DNA of 64,000 nucleotides, taken from positions 1,572,001 to 1,636,000 of the forward strand of contig NZ_CP011393.1 in the NCBI RefSeq assembly GCF_001644665.1, read 5' to 3'. Made by a program: the position numbers and the translations under genes. The notes beneath the pieces are model-generated. The model worked only from the letters and a program-made list of their open reading frames with translations, had not been told where the DNA came from and searched no databases. This stretch comes from Fervidobacterium pennivorans. Lineage in GTDB: Bacteria; Thermotogota; Thermotogae; Thermotogales; Fervidobacteriaceae. Below, piece after piece: positions 8,141 through 16,899 of the stretch. Positions within the stretch are counted from its first letter, which is position 1; every line of letters starts with the position of its first letter.

Positions 8141-9253
8141 TTATGGTTTAACGATACTTACGAGTTTGAATTTCCCATTTTCAATTTTCTTTACTATTGC
8201 ATCCTTAATAGCATCACCGTTTTCGTCAAAGGTGATTGAACCAGTCGCACCTTGGAAGTTCTTGGTTTGTGCAAGAGCGTTCTTTATATCTTCAGGTTTC
8301 GCCGATTTCGCCCTATTTATCGCGTCAATAATTACAAGGTAAGCATCGAAACCAAGAGCGGCAAATGCGCTTGGTTCTTCATTGTATTTCTTCCTATAAG
8401 CCTCTACGAATTTCTTTGTCATCTCAGTTGTCATAGCCTTTTCGTCGAAATGTGTGCTGAAATAGGCACCCTCAACGGCATTACCGCCAACTTCTATGAT
8501 TTCTGGTACTTCCCAAGTGTCTCCACCAAGGAATATCGACTTTATTCCCATTTCGCGAGCTTGTTTCATAATAAGAGCCGCATCTCCGTATGAACCTGCT
8601 GGGATGAAAAGAACATCTGGGTTTTTGGATTTTGCAAGAGTGAGTTGAGCAGTGAAATCTTGGTCACCACCTTGGTATGAAGCTACTCCAACCACTGATT
8701 TAGAGTTCTTTGTGAACTCTATAAACGCATTTCTGAAATAATGCGCTAACCCTACTGAGTAGTCGGATGAGATATCCTGTATAATGAAAGCAGTCTTGGC
8801 ACCAAGGGTTTCAACTGCGAACTTTGCCATGACTCTTCCCTGGAACGGATCGATGAAACATACCCTAAAAACATACTCTTTGTCCTTTGTCACCAGTGGA
8901 TTTGTTGGTGAACATCCGACCATTGGAACTTTCATCTTATTTGCTACTTCACTACCTGGGATTGCCAGCGAGCTACCGTAACTACCAATGATGGCACTCA
9001 CGTTATAAACTTGAATCAGTCTTGTGACTGCGTTAGCAGCTTCAACCTTGTCGGTCTTGTTGTCAAGCACTATTAGTTCAACCTTCTGGTTTAGAACAGT
9101 CCGGTACATTTCGTTAGCGAGTCTGATGCCTTTCAATGTGAGCTGACCGCCTGCAGCAAAAGCACCAGTAAGTGGTTCAAAGACACCTATCCTAATTGCC
9201 GAAAGCGCGACGACCGCAAGAAGCATCAGTGAAACCAACAAAATCTTCCTCAC
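8141..9253 (-). CDS. livK: Branched-chain amino-acid binding protein (LivK-like), copy 2
   Basis: This first gene of the operon encodes 370 residues with a signal peptide ending near VVALSAIRI. It is a paralogue of the following gene, collinear along its whole length. The start is GTG, with GGGAGGGA five bases upstream. Two binding proteins feeding one permease usually widen or sharpen ligand choice, as with LivJ and LivK in enterics; which amino acid each prefers is not visible. The promoter lies about 105 bases upstream. Confidence 0.92.
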   Translation of the reverse strand: MRKILLVSLMLLAVVALSAIRIGVFEPLTGAFAAGGQLTLKGIRLANEMYRTVLNQKVELIVLDNKTDKVEAANAVTRLIQVYNVSAIIGSYGSSLAIPGSEVANKMKVPMVGCSPTNPLVTKDKEYVFRVCFIDPFQGRVMAKFAVETLGAKTAFIIQDISSDYSVGLAHYFRNAFIEFTKNSKSVVGVASYQGGDQDFTAQLTLAKSKNPDVLFIPAGSYGDAALIMKQAREMGIKSIFLGGDTWEVPEIIEVGGNAVEGAYFSTHFDEKAMTTEMTKKFVEAYRKKYNEEPSAFAALGFDAYLVIIDAINRAKSAKPEDIKNALAQTKNFQGATGSITFDENGDAIKDAIVKKIENGKFKLVSIVKP

Positions 9254-9357
9254 AACTATCCCTCCCTTTCAAGAGTTGAGAAACCAACAAGCAGTTCTTA
9301 GAAGCCCGATATATGCTTTACTAAGCTTGATGTAACAATTTTCTGTTCTTTTGTCAC

Positions 9358-9386
9358 ATTATACAAAAAAGAGTTAAAATTTTGAA
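9358..9386 (-). promoter_or_regulatory. Promoter of the liv operon
   Basis: On the minus strand TTCAAA (9381-9386) is followed after 17 bases by a consensus TATAAT (9358-9363). The predicted leader is about 100 bases. The rest of the gap, 9254-9480, is AT-rich and shows no other structure that I can support. Confidence 0.6.
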
Positions 9387-9480
9387 AGCTTAAAACGGTC
9401 ATTAAAAGCATATTTAAGGACAAATGTTACTGAATATTTGCATAATCTCAATAGGTTCTCATGTTTTCAACCTGATGTAT

Positions 9481-9507
9481 AAAAAACCGGGGACATTTCG
9501 TCCCCGG
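9481..9507 (-). terminator. Terminator after the ferritin-like gene
   Basis: The stem CCGGGGA with TCCCCGG is followed on the minus strand by six T residues. It ends the Mrp-Mbx operon and its downstream ferritin-like gene. Confidence 0.85.
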
Positions 9508-9536
9508 CTAATTGTTCAATGCTATTGTTTTGTCTA

Positions 9537-10022
9537 TTAGAAAGGATAAAATCCAAGCTCAAGATTGTTTCTTTCAATTATTGCTTTGATTTGTTCCTCG
9601 ATTATCTTTTTGTGTCCTTCTTCCCAGTCCCTCAAGATTGTCAAAATGCTCTTCACTTTCTCGTTTGTCTCTTTCTCAGCTGCCTTACCGTAAAATTCCA
9701 TGAAGTCTTTTTCAATCAAGTAAGCCATTCTTAAAACAGAAAGGTCTGCGATGTCATCTTCTGGTGATGTTTCTGAAATTTTCTGCCCTTCGTATCGTGA
9801 TTTGAAATAGCTTGCGCTTTGACTGGGGATTTCGGGTATTTCTCTACCTTCTTCAAGAGATTTCATAAGGTTTCGGATGAATTCAGTGTGTTCTTTTTCC
9901 ATTTGTGCAAGGTATTCAAAAATCTCAGCGACAGATTTGTTTTTAACTTCCTGCTTTTTCGATGTGTAGAATTTGTAGCCCTCGATTTCGAATTGTTCCG
10001 CTAATTTAAGAACATCGTACAT
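9537..10022 (-). CDS. Ferritin-like (rubrerythrin-type) diiron protein
   Basis: This protein of about 161 residues appears to be a four-helix bundle with carboxylate motifs spaced as in rubrerythrins: EQFEIEGYKFY, MEKEHTEFI, EKDFMEFYGKAAEKE and WEEGHKKII. There is no C-terminal rubredoxin domain. Such proteins commonly reduce peroxide or handle iron in anaerobes. The ATG at 10022 has AGGAGGT seven bases upstream. It lies 43 bases after the last Mbx gene with no terminator between, so it is probably co-transcribed with it. Its electron donor could be the neighbouring flavoprotein or a free rubredoxin; this is inference. Confidence 0.85.
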   Translation of the reverse strand: MYDVLKLAEQFEIEGYKFYTSKKQEVKNKSVAEIFEYLAQMEKEHTEFIRNLMKSLEEGREIPEIPSQSASYFKSRYEGQKISETSPEDDIADLSVLRMAYLIEKDFMEFYGKAAEKETNEKVKSILTILRDWEEGHKKIIEEQIKAIIERNNLELGFYPF

Positions 10023-10065
10023 GTAGTTCACCTCCTAAAATAAGGATAAGATGTGATTATCTTTT

Positions 10066-11943
10066 TTATTTTTGTTCCCTCAGATACTGGTCAATACCCC
10101 TTGCTGCCCAATATCCGTCCGCAACACCATGGATTATATCTGGTCCATTAACTATGTCTCCACCAGCGAACAACCATGGAATTTGAGTCTGCCTAAGGTT
10201 GTTTGTCAGTATCCTTGGACCAACAAATTGGAGCTTGGATTTCCATTCCTCTGGTAGATATGAATAATCCGGTGCTTGACCAATAGCTTCAATTATCATA
10301 TCACCATCGTAGTACTGGACTGTCGATTCGTCAAATTTTGGGTTAAACCTTCTGTTTTCATCGAATACTTCGACACATTTGACACATTCAATACCTTTGA
10401 TGTTATCTTTGTCGTCAAAGACTACCCTTCGTGGACCCCAACCCGGGCAGATTTTGACGCCTTCCTCAATAGCTTCTTCGATTTCTTCCATGTCAGCAGG
10501 CATTTCGTCGTGTGTTCTTTCAAGACAAGTGACAGTTACGTTTACCTCTCCGTATTTCATCTTTTGTAACCTTGCCATGCTCCTTGCAATATCCATTGCA
10601 ACATTTCCACCACCAATGACTACGACACGTTTTGGTATTTTCGGCTCAGGACCTTCACCACGTAGGTAATCTCTGATAGCTCTTAGCAGTGGCAGAGCTT
10701 GGACAACATCTGGATGGTCCGAACCTGGTATCTTCGTTGACCTACCGAGTGTCAAACCTGTTGCCAAAAAGATTGCGTCGTATTTGTTTTTCAATTCATC
10801 AAAAGTGATGTCTTTCCCGACAGCGACACCTGTGAAAATCCTTACACCAAGTGATTCGATGAATGCGATGTCTCTATCAAGAGCCTCATCTGGAAGCCTG
10901 TATCTAGGGATACCGTATCTCATTACACCACCAGGACGGTTAAGCGCTTCGTAAATATCAACCTCGTAGCCCATCGTCGCTAAAAAGTAAGCTGCAGACA
11001 ATCCAGCAGGTCCACTACCTACGATAGCAACCTTTTTGGGTTGTTTCTTGACATCGAAGGTCACAATCTCATGCCATTTCTCAGCCGGAACACTATCTGT
11101 TATGTATCTCTTCAGCCATCTAATGGCGATTGGTTCTCCCCTGTGACTAATTGCACAGACTTCTTCACAGCGATGCGTACAGACTCTGCCACAGACACCG
11201 GAAAGTGGGTTCGCACCAAAATTGTTTTGGTCCTCCACGCCCTTAAGGAGCCATTTTAGTGCGTCTTGCAAATTATCTTTCCAGATAGCCTTTATGTATT
11301 GTGGAATTTGCATGTGCTCAGGACACCTGTCAACACATATACCGCATTCTACACATCTTGCCGCTTCCGCTATAGCTTGTTCTTTGCTATATGCTTTTAC
11401 AAATTCGACAAAGGAATTTACGCGTTCTTCTGCTGATAACATTTCCGGCATTACTCTGTCAAGGTCGAGAAGTTCACTATTCTCATCCCTGGTCCAGCCA
11501 ATTTTGATTTCCTCTGGGTTTTTCTTGAGCAACCCCTTTTCAGTTGGTGCAAAGTAGAAATCTTCGGGGTTAGGAGAAACGAAGATGTATTCCCTGGTCA
11601 TTTTCAGCGAACCTGTTGTACAAATGTCAACACACATCGCACAGAAACTGCAGCGTCCGTAGTCTATAGTTGGTCTCTGCGGTTTCATACCGTATTCTTG
11701 TTTCATATCCGGTACTTCGACCATCGTTATTGCGTCTGTCGGACATATCTTCGCACAGGTCCCACAACCAATGCATTTTTCCCAATCGTTCACATGGAAG
11801 CCCCTGTATCTTGGTGCTGCTTCTCTCTGTTCTTTCGGAACACGGATGGTAACCGGTTTTTCGAAAAGGTTCTTCCAAGCAATCAAGGGCGCGAAGAAAC
11901 TTTTCTTTGGGGTTTCTGTTCTATTTTCTTTTATTTCCATCAT
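10066..11943 (-). CDS. MbxN/NuoI-like ferredoxin subunit fused to a GltD/NfnB-like flavoprotein
   Basis: The protein has about 625 residues in two parts. Residues 1-150 resemble NuoI/MbxN, with two 4Fe-4S motifs (CIGCGTCAKICP near 59-70 and CSFCAMCVDIC near 100-110). From about 190 on it resembles glutamate-synthase small subunit and NfnB. That part has a cysteine-rich Fe-S region (CVECGICVDRCP, then CGRVCTHRCEEVC), an FAD fold (VAIVGSGPAGLSAAYF near 307-322), a nucleotide fold (VVVIGGGNVAMDIARSM near 442-458) and the final FAD motif GGDIVNGPDIIHGVADG. I infer that it passes electrons between ferredoxin, the membrane arm and NAD(P)H. The start ATG 11943 has GGGAGG five bases upstream; 11940 is also possible. 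Confidence 0.88.
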   Translation of the reverse strand: MMEIKENRTETPKKSFFAPLIAWKNLFEKPVTIRVPKEQREAAPRYRGFHVNDWEKCIGCGTCAKICPTDAITMVEVPDMKQEYGMKPQRPTIDYGRCSFCAMCVDICTTGSLKMTREYIFVSPNPEDFYFAPTEKGLLKKNPEEIKIGWTRDENSELLDLDRVMPEMLSAEERVNSFVEFVKAYSKEQAIAEAARCVECGICVDRCPEHMQIPQYIKAIWKDNLQDALKWLLKGVEDQNNFGANPLSGVCGRVCTHRCEEVCAISHRGEPIAIRWLKRYITDSVPAEKWHEIVTFDVKKQPKKVAIVGSGPAGLSAAYFLATMGYEVDIYEALNRPGGVMRYGIPRYRLPDEALDRDIAFIESLGVRIFTGVAVGKDITFDELKNKYDAIFLATGLTLGRSTKIPGSDHPDVVQALPLLRAIRDYLRGEGPEPKIPKRVVVIGGGNVAMDIARSMARLQKMKYGEVNVTVTCLERTHDEMPADMEEIEEAIEEGVKICPGWGPRRVVFDDKDNIKGIECVKCVEVFDENRRFNPKFDESTVQYYDGDMIIEAIGQAPDYSYLPEEWKSKLQFVGPRILTNNLRQTQIPWLFAGGDIVNGPDIIHGVADGYWAARGIDQYLREQK

Positions 11944-11955
11944 TGGCACCTCCCA

Positions 11956-13059
11956 TTACCTATCAATTTCTGGTGCACAAACGCCCATTGTATCAAGCCA
12001 GATAGGTACATCGTCTATCCTTGTTCCAGGTAGTAGATGTTCAACGCCATACAAGCCTTGCGGATAGGAAGCGCCTCTGACTGCCACTCTGTAAGGTGTC
12101 TCCCCACCGTTGGATACGACAAGATAGCCATATTCTCCACGCGTAGATTCAACACGCGCATATGCCATTCCTTTCGGAACCCTAATTCTTAAACCGTTTC
12201 CATCACCGATTTTTGTGTTCACAGGACCAGATGGCATCTTCTCAAGTGCTTGCCTGATTATCCTGATACTCTGCCTTATTTCCTTTGGTTTTAGGCTTAT
12301 TCTTGCTAGTGCGTCACCTTCTGTAGCAGTCGGGATTTCGAATTCTACCTTGTCATAGAATAAGTAGGGGTCAATCTTTCTGATGTCGTATGGAACTCCG
12401 GTTGCCCTCAGGCCTATACCTGTTACGCCAAGTTTCAAACAGGTTTCTGTATCTATCTTTGCAATACCTTTGAGCCTTGTATGGAGTATTCTATTTTTAA
12501 GGATGAACGTTTCGTATTCTGGCATTCTTTGTTCCAAGTAATCCATGAGTTTCATAATCTTTTCCTCAAGTTTTGGTGGTAAATCTTTTCTTACCCCACC
12601 AGGTATGATGTACATATGGTAAACCCTTGCTCCTGTCAATTCTTCAAAGATGTCAAGTACTTTGTCCCTATCAGCAACGCTCCAAAACATACTTGTATAC
12701 ATTCCTAAAGGTCCTCCGATACCTCCAAAGGACCATAGATGGTTTGCAATTCGTGCAAGTTCAAGAACTATCATCCTTATCCATTGTGCCCTCTCAGGTA
12801 CTTCCACTTTGGCTATCTTTTCAATTGCCATTGCATAACAAGCTTCATTTATATCAGGCTCAGGCACACATATTCTTGGTATCAATGCAAGATTCTGATA
12901 CCAAAGTCTTCTTTCCATCAATTTCTCAAACCCACGGTGTAAAAAACCTGGTAGTGGTCTTGCCTTAACAACGATATCTCCTTCGACGTACATGTGAACA
13001 CTGAAGTTACCGTGCATTCCAGGGTGATTTGGACCAAAGAACAGTTTGACCTCACCCAT
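11956..13059 (-). CDS. NuoD/MbxL-like (hydrogenase large-subunit related) protein
   Basis: This 367-residue homologue of complex I NuoD and the large subunit of group 4 NiFe hydrogenases forms the base of the quinone/hydrogenase-site cavity. The family start FFGPNHPGMHGNFSVHM and GFLHRGFEKLMERR are clear. NiFe enzymes need two CxxC pairs. Here the first is reduced to C64 with glutamate at 67 (ICVPEP), and the last to C361 with glutamate at 364 (VCAPEID). A NiFe centre is therefore not expected, as in the archaeal Mbx/Mbs complexes. The start overlaps the end of the NuoC-like gene. Confidence 0.92.
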   Translation of the reverse strand: MGEVKLFFGPNHPGMHGNFSVHMYVEGDIVVKARPLPGFLHRGFEKLMERRLWYQNLALIPRICVPEPDINEACYAMAIEKIAKVEVPERAQWIRMIVLELARIANHLWSFGGIGGPLGMYTSMFWSVADRDKVLDIFEELTGARVYHMYIIPGGVRKDLPPKLEEKIMKLMDYLEQRMPEYETFILKNRILHTRLKGIAKIDTETCLKLGVTGIGLRATGVPYDIRKIDPYLFYDKVEFEIPTATEGDALARISLKPKEIRQSIRIIRQALEKMPSGPVNTKIGDGNGLRIRVPKGMAYARVESTRGEYGYLVVSNGGETPYRVAVRGASYPQGLYGVEHLLPGTRIDDVPIWLDTMGVCAPEIDR

Positions 13060-13615
13060 TTATATCACCCCTCGTATTTTCCAAATCTGCTCTTATTATC
13101 TTTGCTTCATGTATGGCATCTTTCTCGTATTCTCTGTCAGGGAAGTGTTCCTTAGAATATTTCAATGGGTCGAAATCTTTCCTCAATGGTGGTAAATCGT
13201 TCCAGAGTTCAAGAATGAGCGGTAGCTTGCATCTTTCGTTTCCTTCAAACTCTACACCAAAGAATTCATGGACATCGCGTTCATAATACTCAGCCGTTGG
13301 CCACATATCTTTCACAGTATAGAACACAGGTTTGTCTCTATCGATAAACGTCGAGACAAGGAAGGTCACACCGTTGGACCAATTAAAGAGTATGTAGACA
13401 AGTTCAAACTTTTTCTCTTCAATCCAGTCAACGCAAGTAAGAATTGACAAGTGTGAATAACCTGATTCTTTTAGAAAAGCAAGCAGAGGAATAGCCTTGT
13501 CTTTTTCTGCTATAAGTTTGTATTGCCTTTCTGCAATGTCTTCGACTTTGACATTGAAAAGTTCTTTAGCCTTCCCAAGTACTTCAGTAACAGGTTTATT
13601 CGTGGAATTCGTCAT
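13052..13615 (-). CDS. NuoC/MbxK-like subunit
   Basis: This protein of about 187 residues belongs to the 30-kDa complex I subunit family, which scaffolds the Fe-S subunits. The signature is YYERDVHEFFGVEFEGN, followed by LPPLRKDFDP. I use ATG 13615 because GAGGTGA lies six bases upstream; this gives a 20-base overlap with the preceding NuoB-like gene. The C-terminus overlaps the NuoD-like start. Confidence 0.92.
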   Translation of the reverse strand: MTNSTNKPVTEVLGKAKELFNVKVEDIAERQYKLIAEKDKAIPLLAFLKESGYSHLSILTCVDWIEEKKFELVYILFNWSNGVTFLVSTFIDRDKPVFYTVKDMWPTAEYYERDVHEFFGVEFEGNERCKLPLILELWNDLPPLRKDFDPLKYSKEHFPDREYEKDAIHEAKIIRADLENTRGDING

Positions 13616-14141
13616 GGACAATCACCTCGCCGAGGCTTCTAATTTGATTTTGCTTGTACCATTCGTAATTTTCTTTGTAGCGCTTCCAACCGTTAGCCTC
13701 ACCTTTTCTAATCATTTCCATCAGGGTATTAAAAGCATTCAATATTGCCTCTGGTCTTGGCATACAGCCAGCGATGTAAAGGTCAACAGGTATATAATAG
13801 TCGAGTCTGTTGATTGTGGAGTAGGAATCATAGTAAATTCCTCCGTTTATGGTGCAAGAGCCAAAACCGATAACATATTTTGGGTCAGCCATTTTTTCGT
13901 ATGTATATATAACCCTTCTTAATGTCTTTGCGCTAAGGTATCCGGTTATAAGGAATATATCAGCTTGCCTTGGGGTTGCCATAGGTCCCATTCCAAGACG
14001 TTCCATATCGAATCGTGAAGTCATTGATGGTGGTAGTTCTACCGCACCACACCCGGTACAGTAATGCAACATCCACATTGACCTACTTCTTAGTTGGTCA
14101 GCAATCTTTTCCCACACACTTCTTTCGTCTATCTGAGCCAT
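13596..14141 (-). CDS. NuoB/MbxJ-like Fe-S subunit
   Basis: This 181-residue homologue of NuoB and the hydrogenase small subunit holds the proximal N2-type 4Fe-4S cluster. The ligand pattern is visible: YCTGCGAVE (two cysteines), FGSCTINGG and AGCMPRPE. It hands electrons from the ferredoxin subunit to the NuoD-like cavity. The ATG has GGAGGTG six bases upstream. Confidence 0.93.
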   Translation of the reverse strand: MAQIDERSVWEKIADQLRSRSMWMLHYCTGCGAVELPPSMTSRFDMERLGMGPMATPRQADIFLITGYLSAKTLRRVIYTYEKMADPKYVIGFGSCTINGGIYYDSYSTINRLDYYIPVDLYIAGCMPRPEAILNAFNTLMEMIRKGEANGWKRYKENYEWYKQNQIRSLGEVIVHDEFHE

Positions 14142-14170
14142 CTATTTCACCTCCGCATTATCCATTTTTC

Positions 14171-15070
14171 TTAAAATACCCAACCATTTACAACGAAGAA
14201 CGCTTGCACGAAAGCAAGTAATATCGGAACCGTCCAGTAGAACGCAACTGCTTGTTCTATTCTGAACCTTGGTAAAACTGCTGAAACCATTACTGCAAAT
14301 ATCCAAACTAAGAAATATTTGAGCAAGAACACAAAATATGTTCCTCCGCCAAGGAAGAAGTTTACAAAAAGGCTTATTTCGATGAATTCCATAAAGGTGT
14401 TCATGAGGATCAGTAATCCCATATATTTCGCAGAAAGTTCAACCATGGGACCAGATGCAATTTCGGCTGGTGCAATAGGTGCTTCAAATGGCTCTTTACC
14501 GAGCATACCCTGGAGCGAAATGAGAGCAACAAGCGCACCTATTGGGAATTTAACTATATTCCATTGACCAGACTGTGCTTGCGCCATTATTATGTTGGAA
14601 ATGTTCCCCGTTTTGTGATAGAACAATAATGTGGTTATCACTATCAGATATGGTACTTCGTAGCCAAGCATAAGGGTTAAGGCCCTAGCAACACCTATAG
14701 ATGCCCAAGGGTTTCCAGTTCCAACCATACCCATTGCCATACCAAGCGCGCCGACTGTGAAAAGGTATGCGATAACGAAGAAATTATCAAGACCTGGGAA
14801 TGCAACAAGATTACCAAGAGGCACGAACGAAAGCGTTGCAATTACTCCTCCGAGTGCCATAAGCACACCGAAGTCGAAAATCCAACCGTGCGTCCAACCA
14901 TGTTTTGTTAATGTTTTGAAAACATCAATGAAATTCTGATACCAAGGTGGACCGTATCTTTTTTGGATACGTGCGGTTATCTTTCTACCTAGTCCTTCAA
15001 ATGTTAATCCAAAGAAGAATGCAGTCAATAAAACAGCGGTCACTCTTCCAACAGTTGCCAATGTCGTCAT
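14171..15070 (-). CDS. NuoH/MbxM-like membrane subunit
   Basis: This 299-residue membrane protein connects the peripheral arm to the antiporter-like arm. It has about eight hydrophobic helices and the NuoH-type loops: RITARIQKRYGPPWYQN near the N-terminus, and EAPIAPAEIASGPMVELSAKYMG, whose acidic residues are part of the E-channel. It starts four bases after the preceding stop. In the canonical complex I it lines the quinone chamber; here the acceptor is unknown. Confidence 0.9.
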   Translation of the reverse strand: MTTLATVGRVTAVLLTAFFFGLTFEGLGRKITARIQKRYGPPWYQNFIDVFKTLTKHGWTHGWIFDFGVLMALGGVIATLSFVPLGNLVAFPGLDNFFVIAYLFTVGALGMAMGMVGTGNPWASIGVARALTLMLGYEVPYLIVITTLLFYHKTGNISNIIMAQAQSGQWNIVKFPIGALVALISLQGMLGKEPFEAPIAPAEIASGPMVELSAKYMGLLILMNTFMEFIEISLFVNFFLGGGTYFVFLLKYFLVWIFAVMVSAVLPRFRIEQAVAFYWTVPILLAFVQAFFVVNGWVF

Positions 15071-15073
15071 CGC

Positions 15074-16897
15074 TTACCACCTCACCCACATGATTAACGC
15101 AAGAACTATTGCTGCCCAGAAGATGTAAGCCGAAGCTGTTCTGCGAGCTAAATAGTCGACAAATTTCCCGAAGGCTTTCAGGGCGTTCACAATGGATAAG
15201 TACCAGTCTTCGAACGATGGATGACCTTCATATTCTCTTTCAAGGAAAGCATAGAACTTAGTTGCATAGTGGTAAAGGTCATAATTATGCAGGAATTCTC
15301 CTGATGTGTACTGGTCCTCCAAAGGTATCTTCTTTCCCTTTGGCATGAGCATATAAATAACTGCTGCGATTGTAAAACCAACTGCGAACATGACAAAGAC
15401 TATCCATGTGTCCCAATAGCCCATGCTTGTTTTTAACACGGTGCCTTCGAATTCAAATGGTTTCATGCCGAATTCTTTTTGGACATTGGTAATCCATACG
15501 AGCACTTGCTGCGGAAATACACCCCAAAGAACTGTTAATGCAACAAGGATTATCATTGGAATTTGCATAATTATAGGTACTTCTTTAACTTCTTTGTGTT
15601 TGCTCTTTAGCTGACCAAGGAAGACACCAGCAAGTGGTCTGAAGACATAGAGGAATGAACCGATACTTCCTATGAACACAAACATTTCTGTAACGAACAT
15701 GCCTTTTGATACGAGAGCCTGGAAAATCATCCACTTTGAGATAAATCCACTTGTCGGTGGAATTCCAGCTAGCGAGATAATGCCAACAAGGTATGTGACA
15801 AATGTTACAGGCATTCTATGAATAAGTCCACCCATTTCGTCAATCTTTGTCGTTCCCGTTCTGTAAACAACCGCTGCGAATGAAAGGAATATCATCGTTG
15901 CGGCAAGCGCGTGATTGATTACATGGAACAAACCACCTGCGTAACCAACCTGGTGAAGCATAGCCAAACCTATAAGTATATAGCCACCGTTTGCAACAGT
16001 AGAGTATGCTATCAACATTTTCATATCGTTTTGCTTTATTGCCATCAACGTTCCAACAAGGATGGAGATATTACCAAGCCATATAAGTATGTAGGAAAGG
16101 ATATTTACTCCGTTGTAGAACTCTGAAAACATGTTTGCTATTGGAAAAACACTCAAAATTAGCGCGATTAAGTAAGACCCCATCTTCACAAGTTGACCAG
16201 AAAGGACTGCACTGAACGTATCTGGCGCGTTGCCATGGACGTTTCTGAGCCACACGTGGAGTGGGAATATACCGCTTTTTGCTATACCTGCCGCAAGCAA
16301 CAGTAGAACGACAGCCCATCTAAATCCAGTCGAAGCGTTTTGAATATGTTGAGCGATTTCGAATATATCAAATGTTCCATATCTTTCGTAGAGCATGAAG
16401 ACACCGTATAGGAACAGATAAGTACCTATCGAGCTTATGACTACGTACCAAATTGTCGCTTTTCTTGACTCTTCTTTCCCCATAGGAACTATAAAGAGAG
16501 ATGCAAGAACAGCAATTTCCCAGAATATGTAAAGCACTATTAAATGAGCAGAGAAGAACACACCAAGTGTACCGAGCAATGTTAATATAGAAAGTGCATT
16601 GAACGCTGCTGGACGTTTCGCTTTTGAAATCCACGAAATGTTGAAAAAGCCATAACATGCAAATACTATCAGGGTGACAATTGAAAGGTATTTAGATAGT
16701 GCTGTGAATTTTAGAACACCTTCAAAACCGAATAGTGACTCTGTCACTCCTGTCGGCATTCCCCAAAGAGCGTAAAGTCCGAAAATGGATAATGCAAAAA
16801 GCACAATAGGTCCCAGATGCTTATTTATCTTCGACAGGAAGTAACCGATAAGCGTTCCTACTGCAAGATAGATTATAAGACTTTGCAGACTTTGCAT
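15074..16897 (-). CDS. MrpD/NuoL-family antiporter-like subunit (long form, MbxH-like)
   Basis: This membrane protein of about 607 residues has some fourteen hydrophobic segments and the proton-conducting antiporter fold. Visible functional residues include the helix-5 glutamate (YIFWEIAVLASLF) and the helix-7 lysine in AAGIAKSGIFPLHVWLRN. The C-terminal extension after GKKIPLEDQYTSGE ends in one more helix, as in MbhH/MbxH-type subunits. The ATG at 16897 lies two bases after the upstream stop and eight bases after GGGGG. It probably transports Na+ or H+ across the membrane, driven by electron transfer. Confidence 0.88.
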   Translation of the reverse strand: MQSLQSLIIYLAVGTLIGYFLSKINKHLGPIVLFALSIFGLYALWGMPTGVTESLFGFEGVLKFTALSKYLSIVTLIVFACYGFFNISWISKAKRPAAFNALSILTLLGTLGVFFSAHLIVLYIFWEIAVLASLFIVPMGKEESRKATIWYVVISSIGTYLFLYGVFMLYERYGTFDIFEIAQHIQNASTGFRWAVVLLLLAAGIAKSGIFPLHVWLRNVHGNAPDTFSAVLSGQLVKMGSYLIALILSVFPIANMFSEFYNGVNILSYILIWLGNISILVGTLMAIKQNDMKMLIAYSTVANGGYILIGLAMLHQVGYAGGLFHVINHALAATMIFLSFAAVVYRTGTTKIDEMGGLIHRMPVTFVTYLVGIISLAGIPPTSGFISKWMIFQALVSKGMFVTEMFVFIGSIGSFLYVFRPLAGVFLGQLKSKHKEVKEVPIIMQIPMIILVALTVLWGVFPQQVLVWITNVQKEFGMKPFEFEGTVLKTSMGYWDTWIVFVMFAVGFTIAAVIYMLMPKGKKIPLEDQYTSGEFLHNYDLYHYATKFYAFLEREYEGHPSFEDWYLSIVNALKAFGKFVDYLARRTASAYIFWAAIVLALIMWVRW

Positions 16898-16899
16898 TA

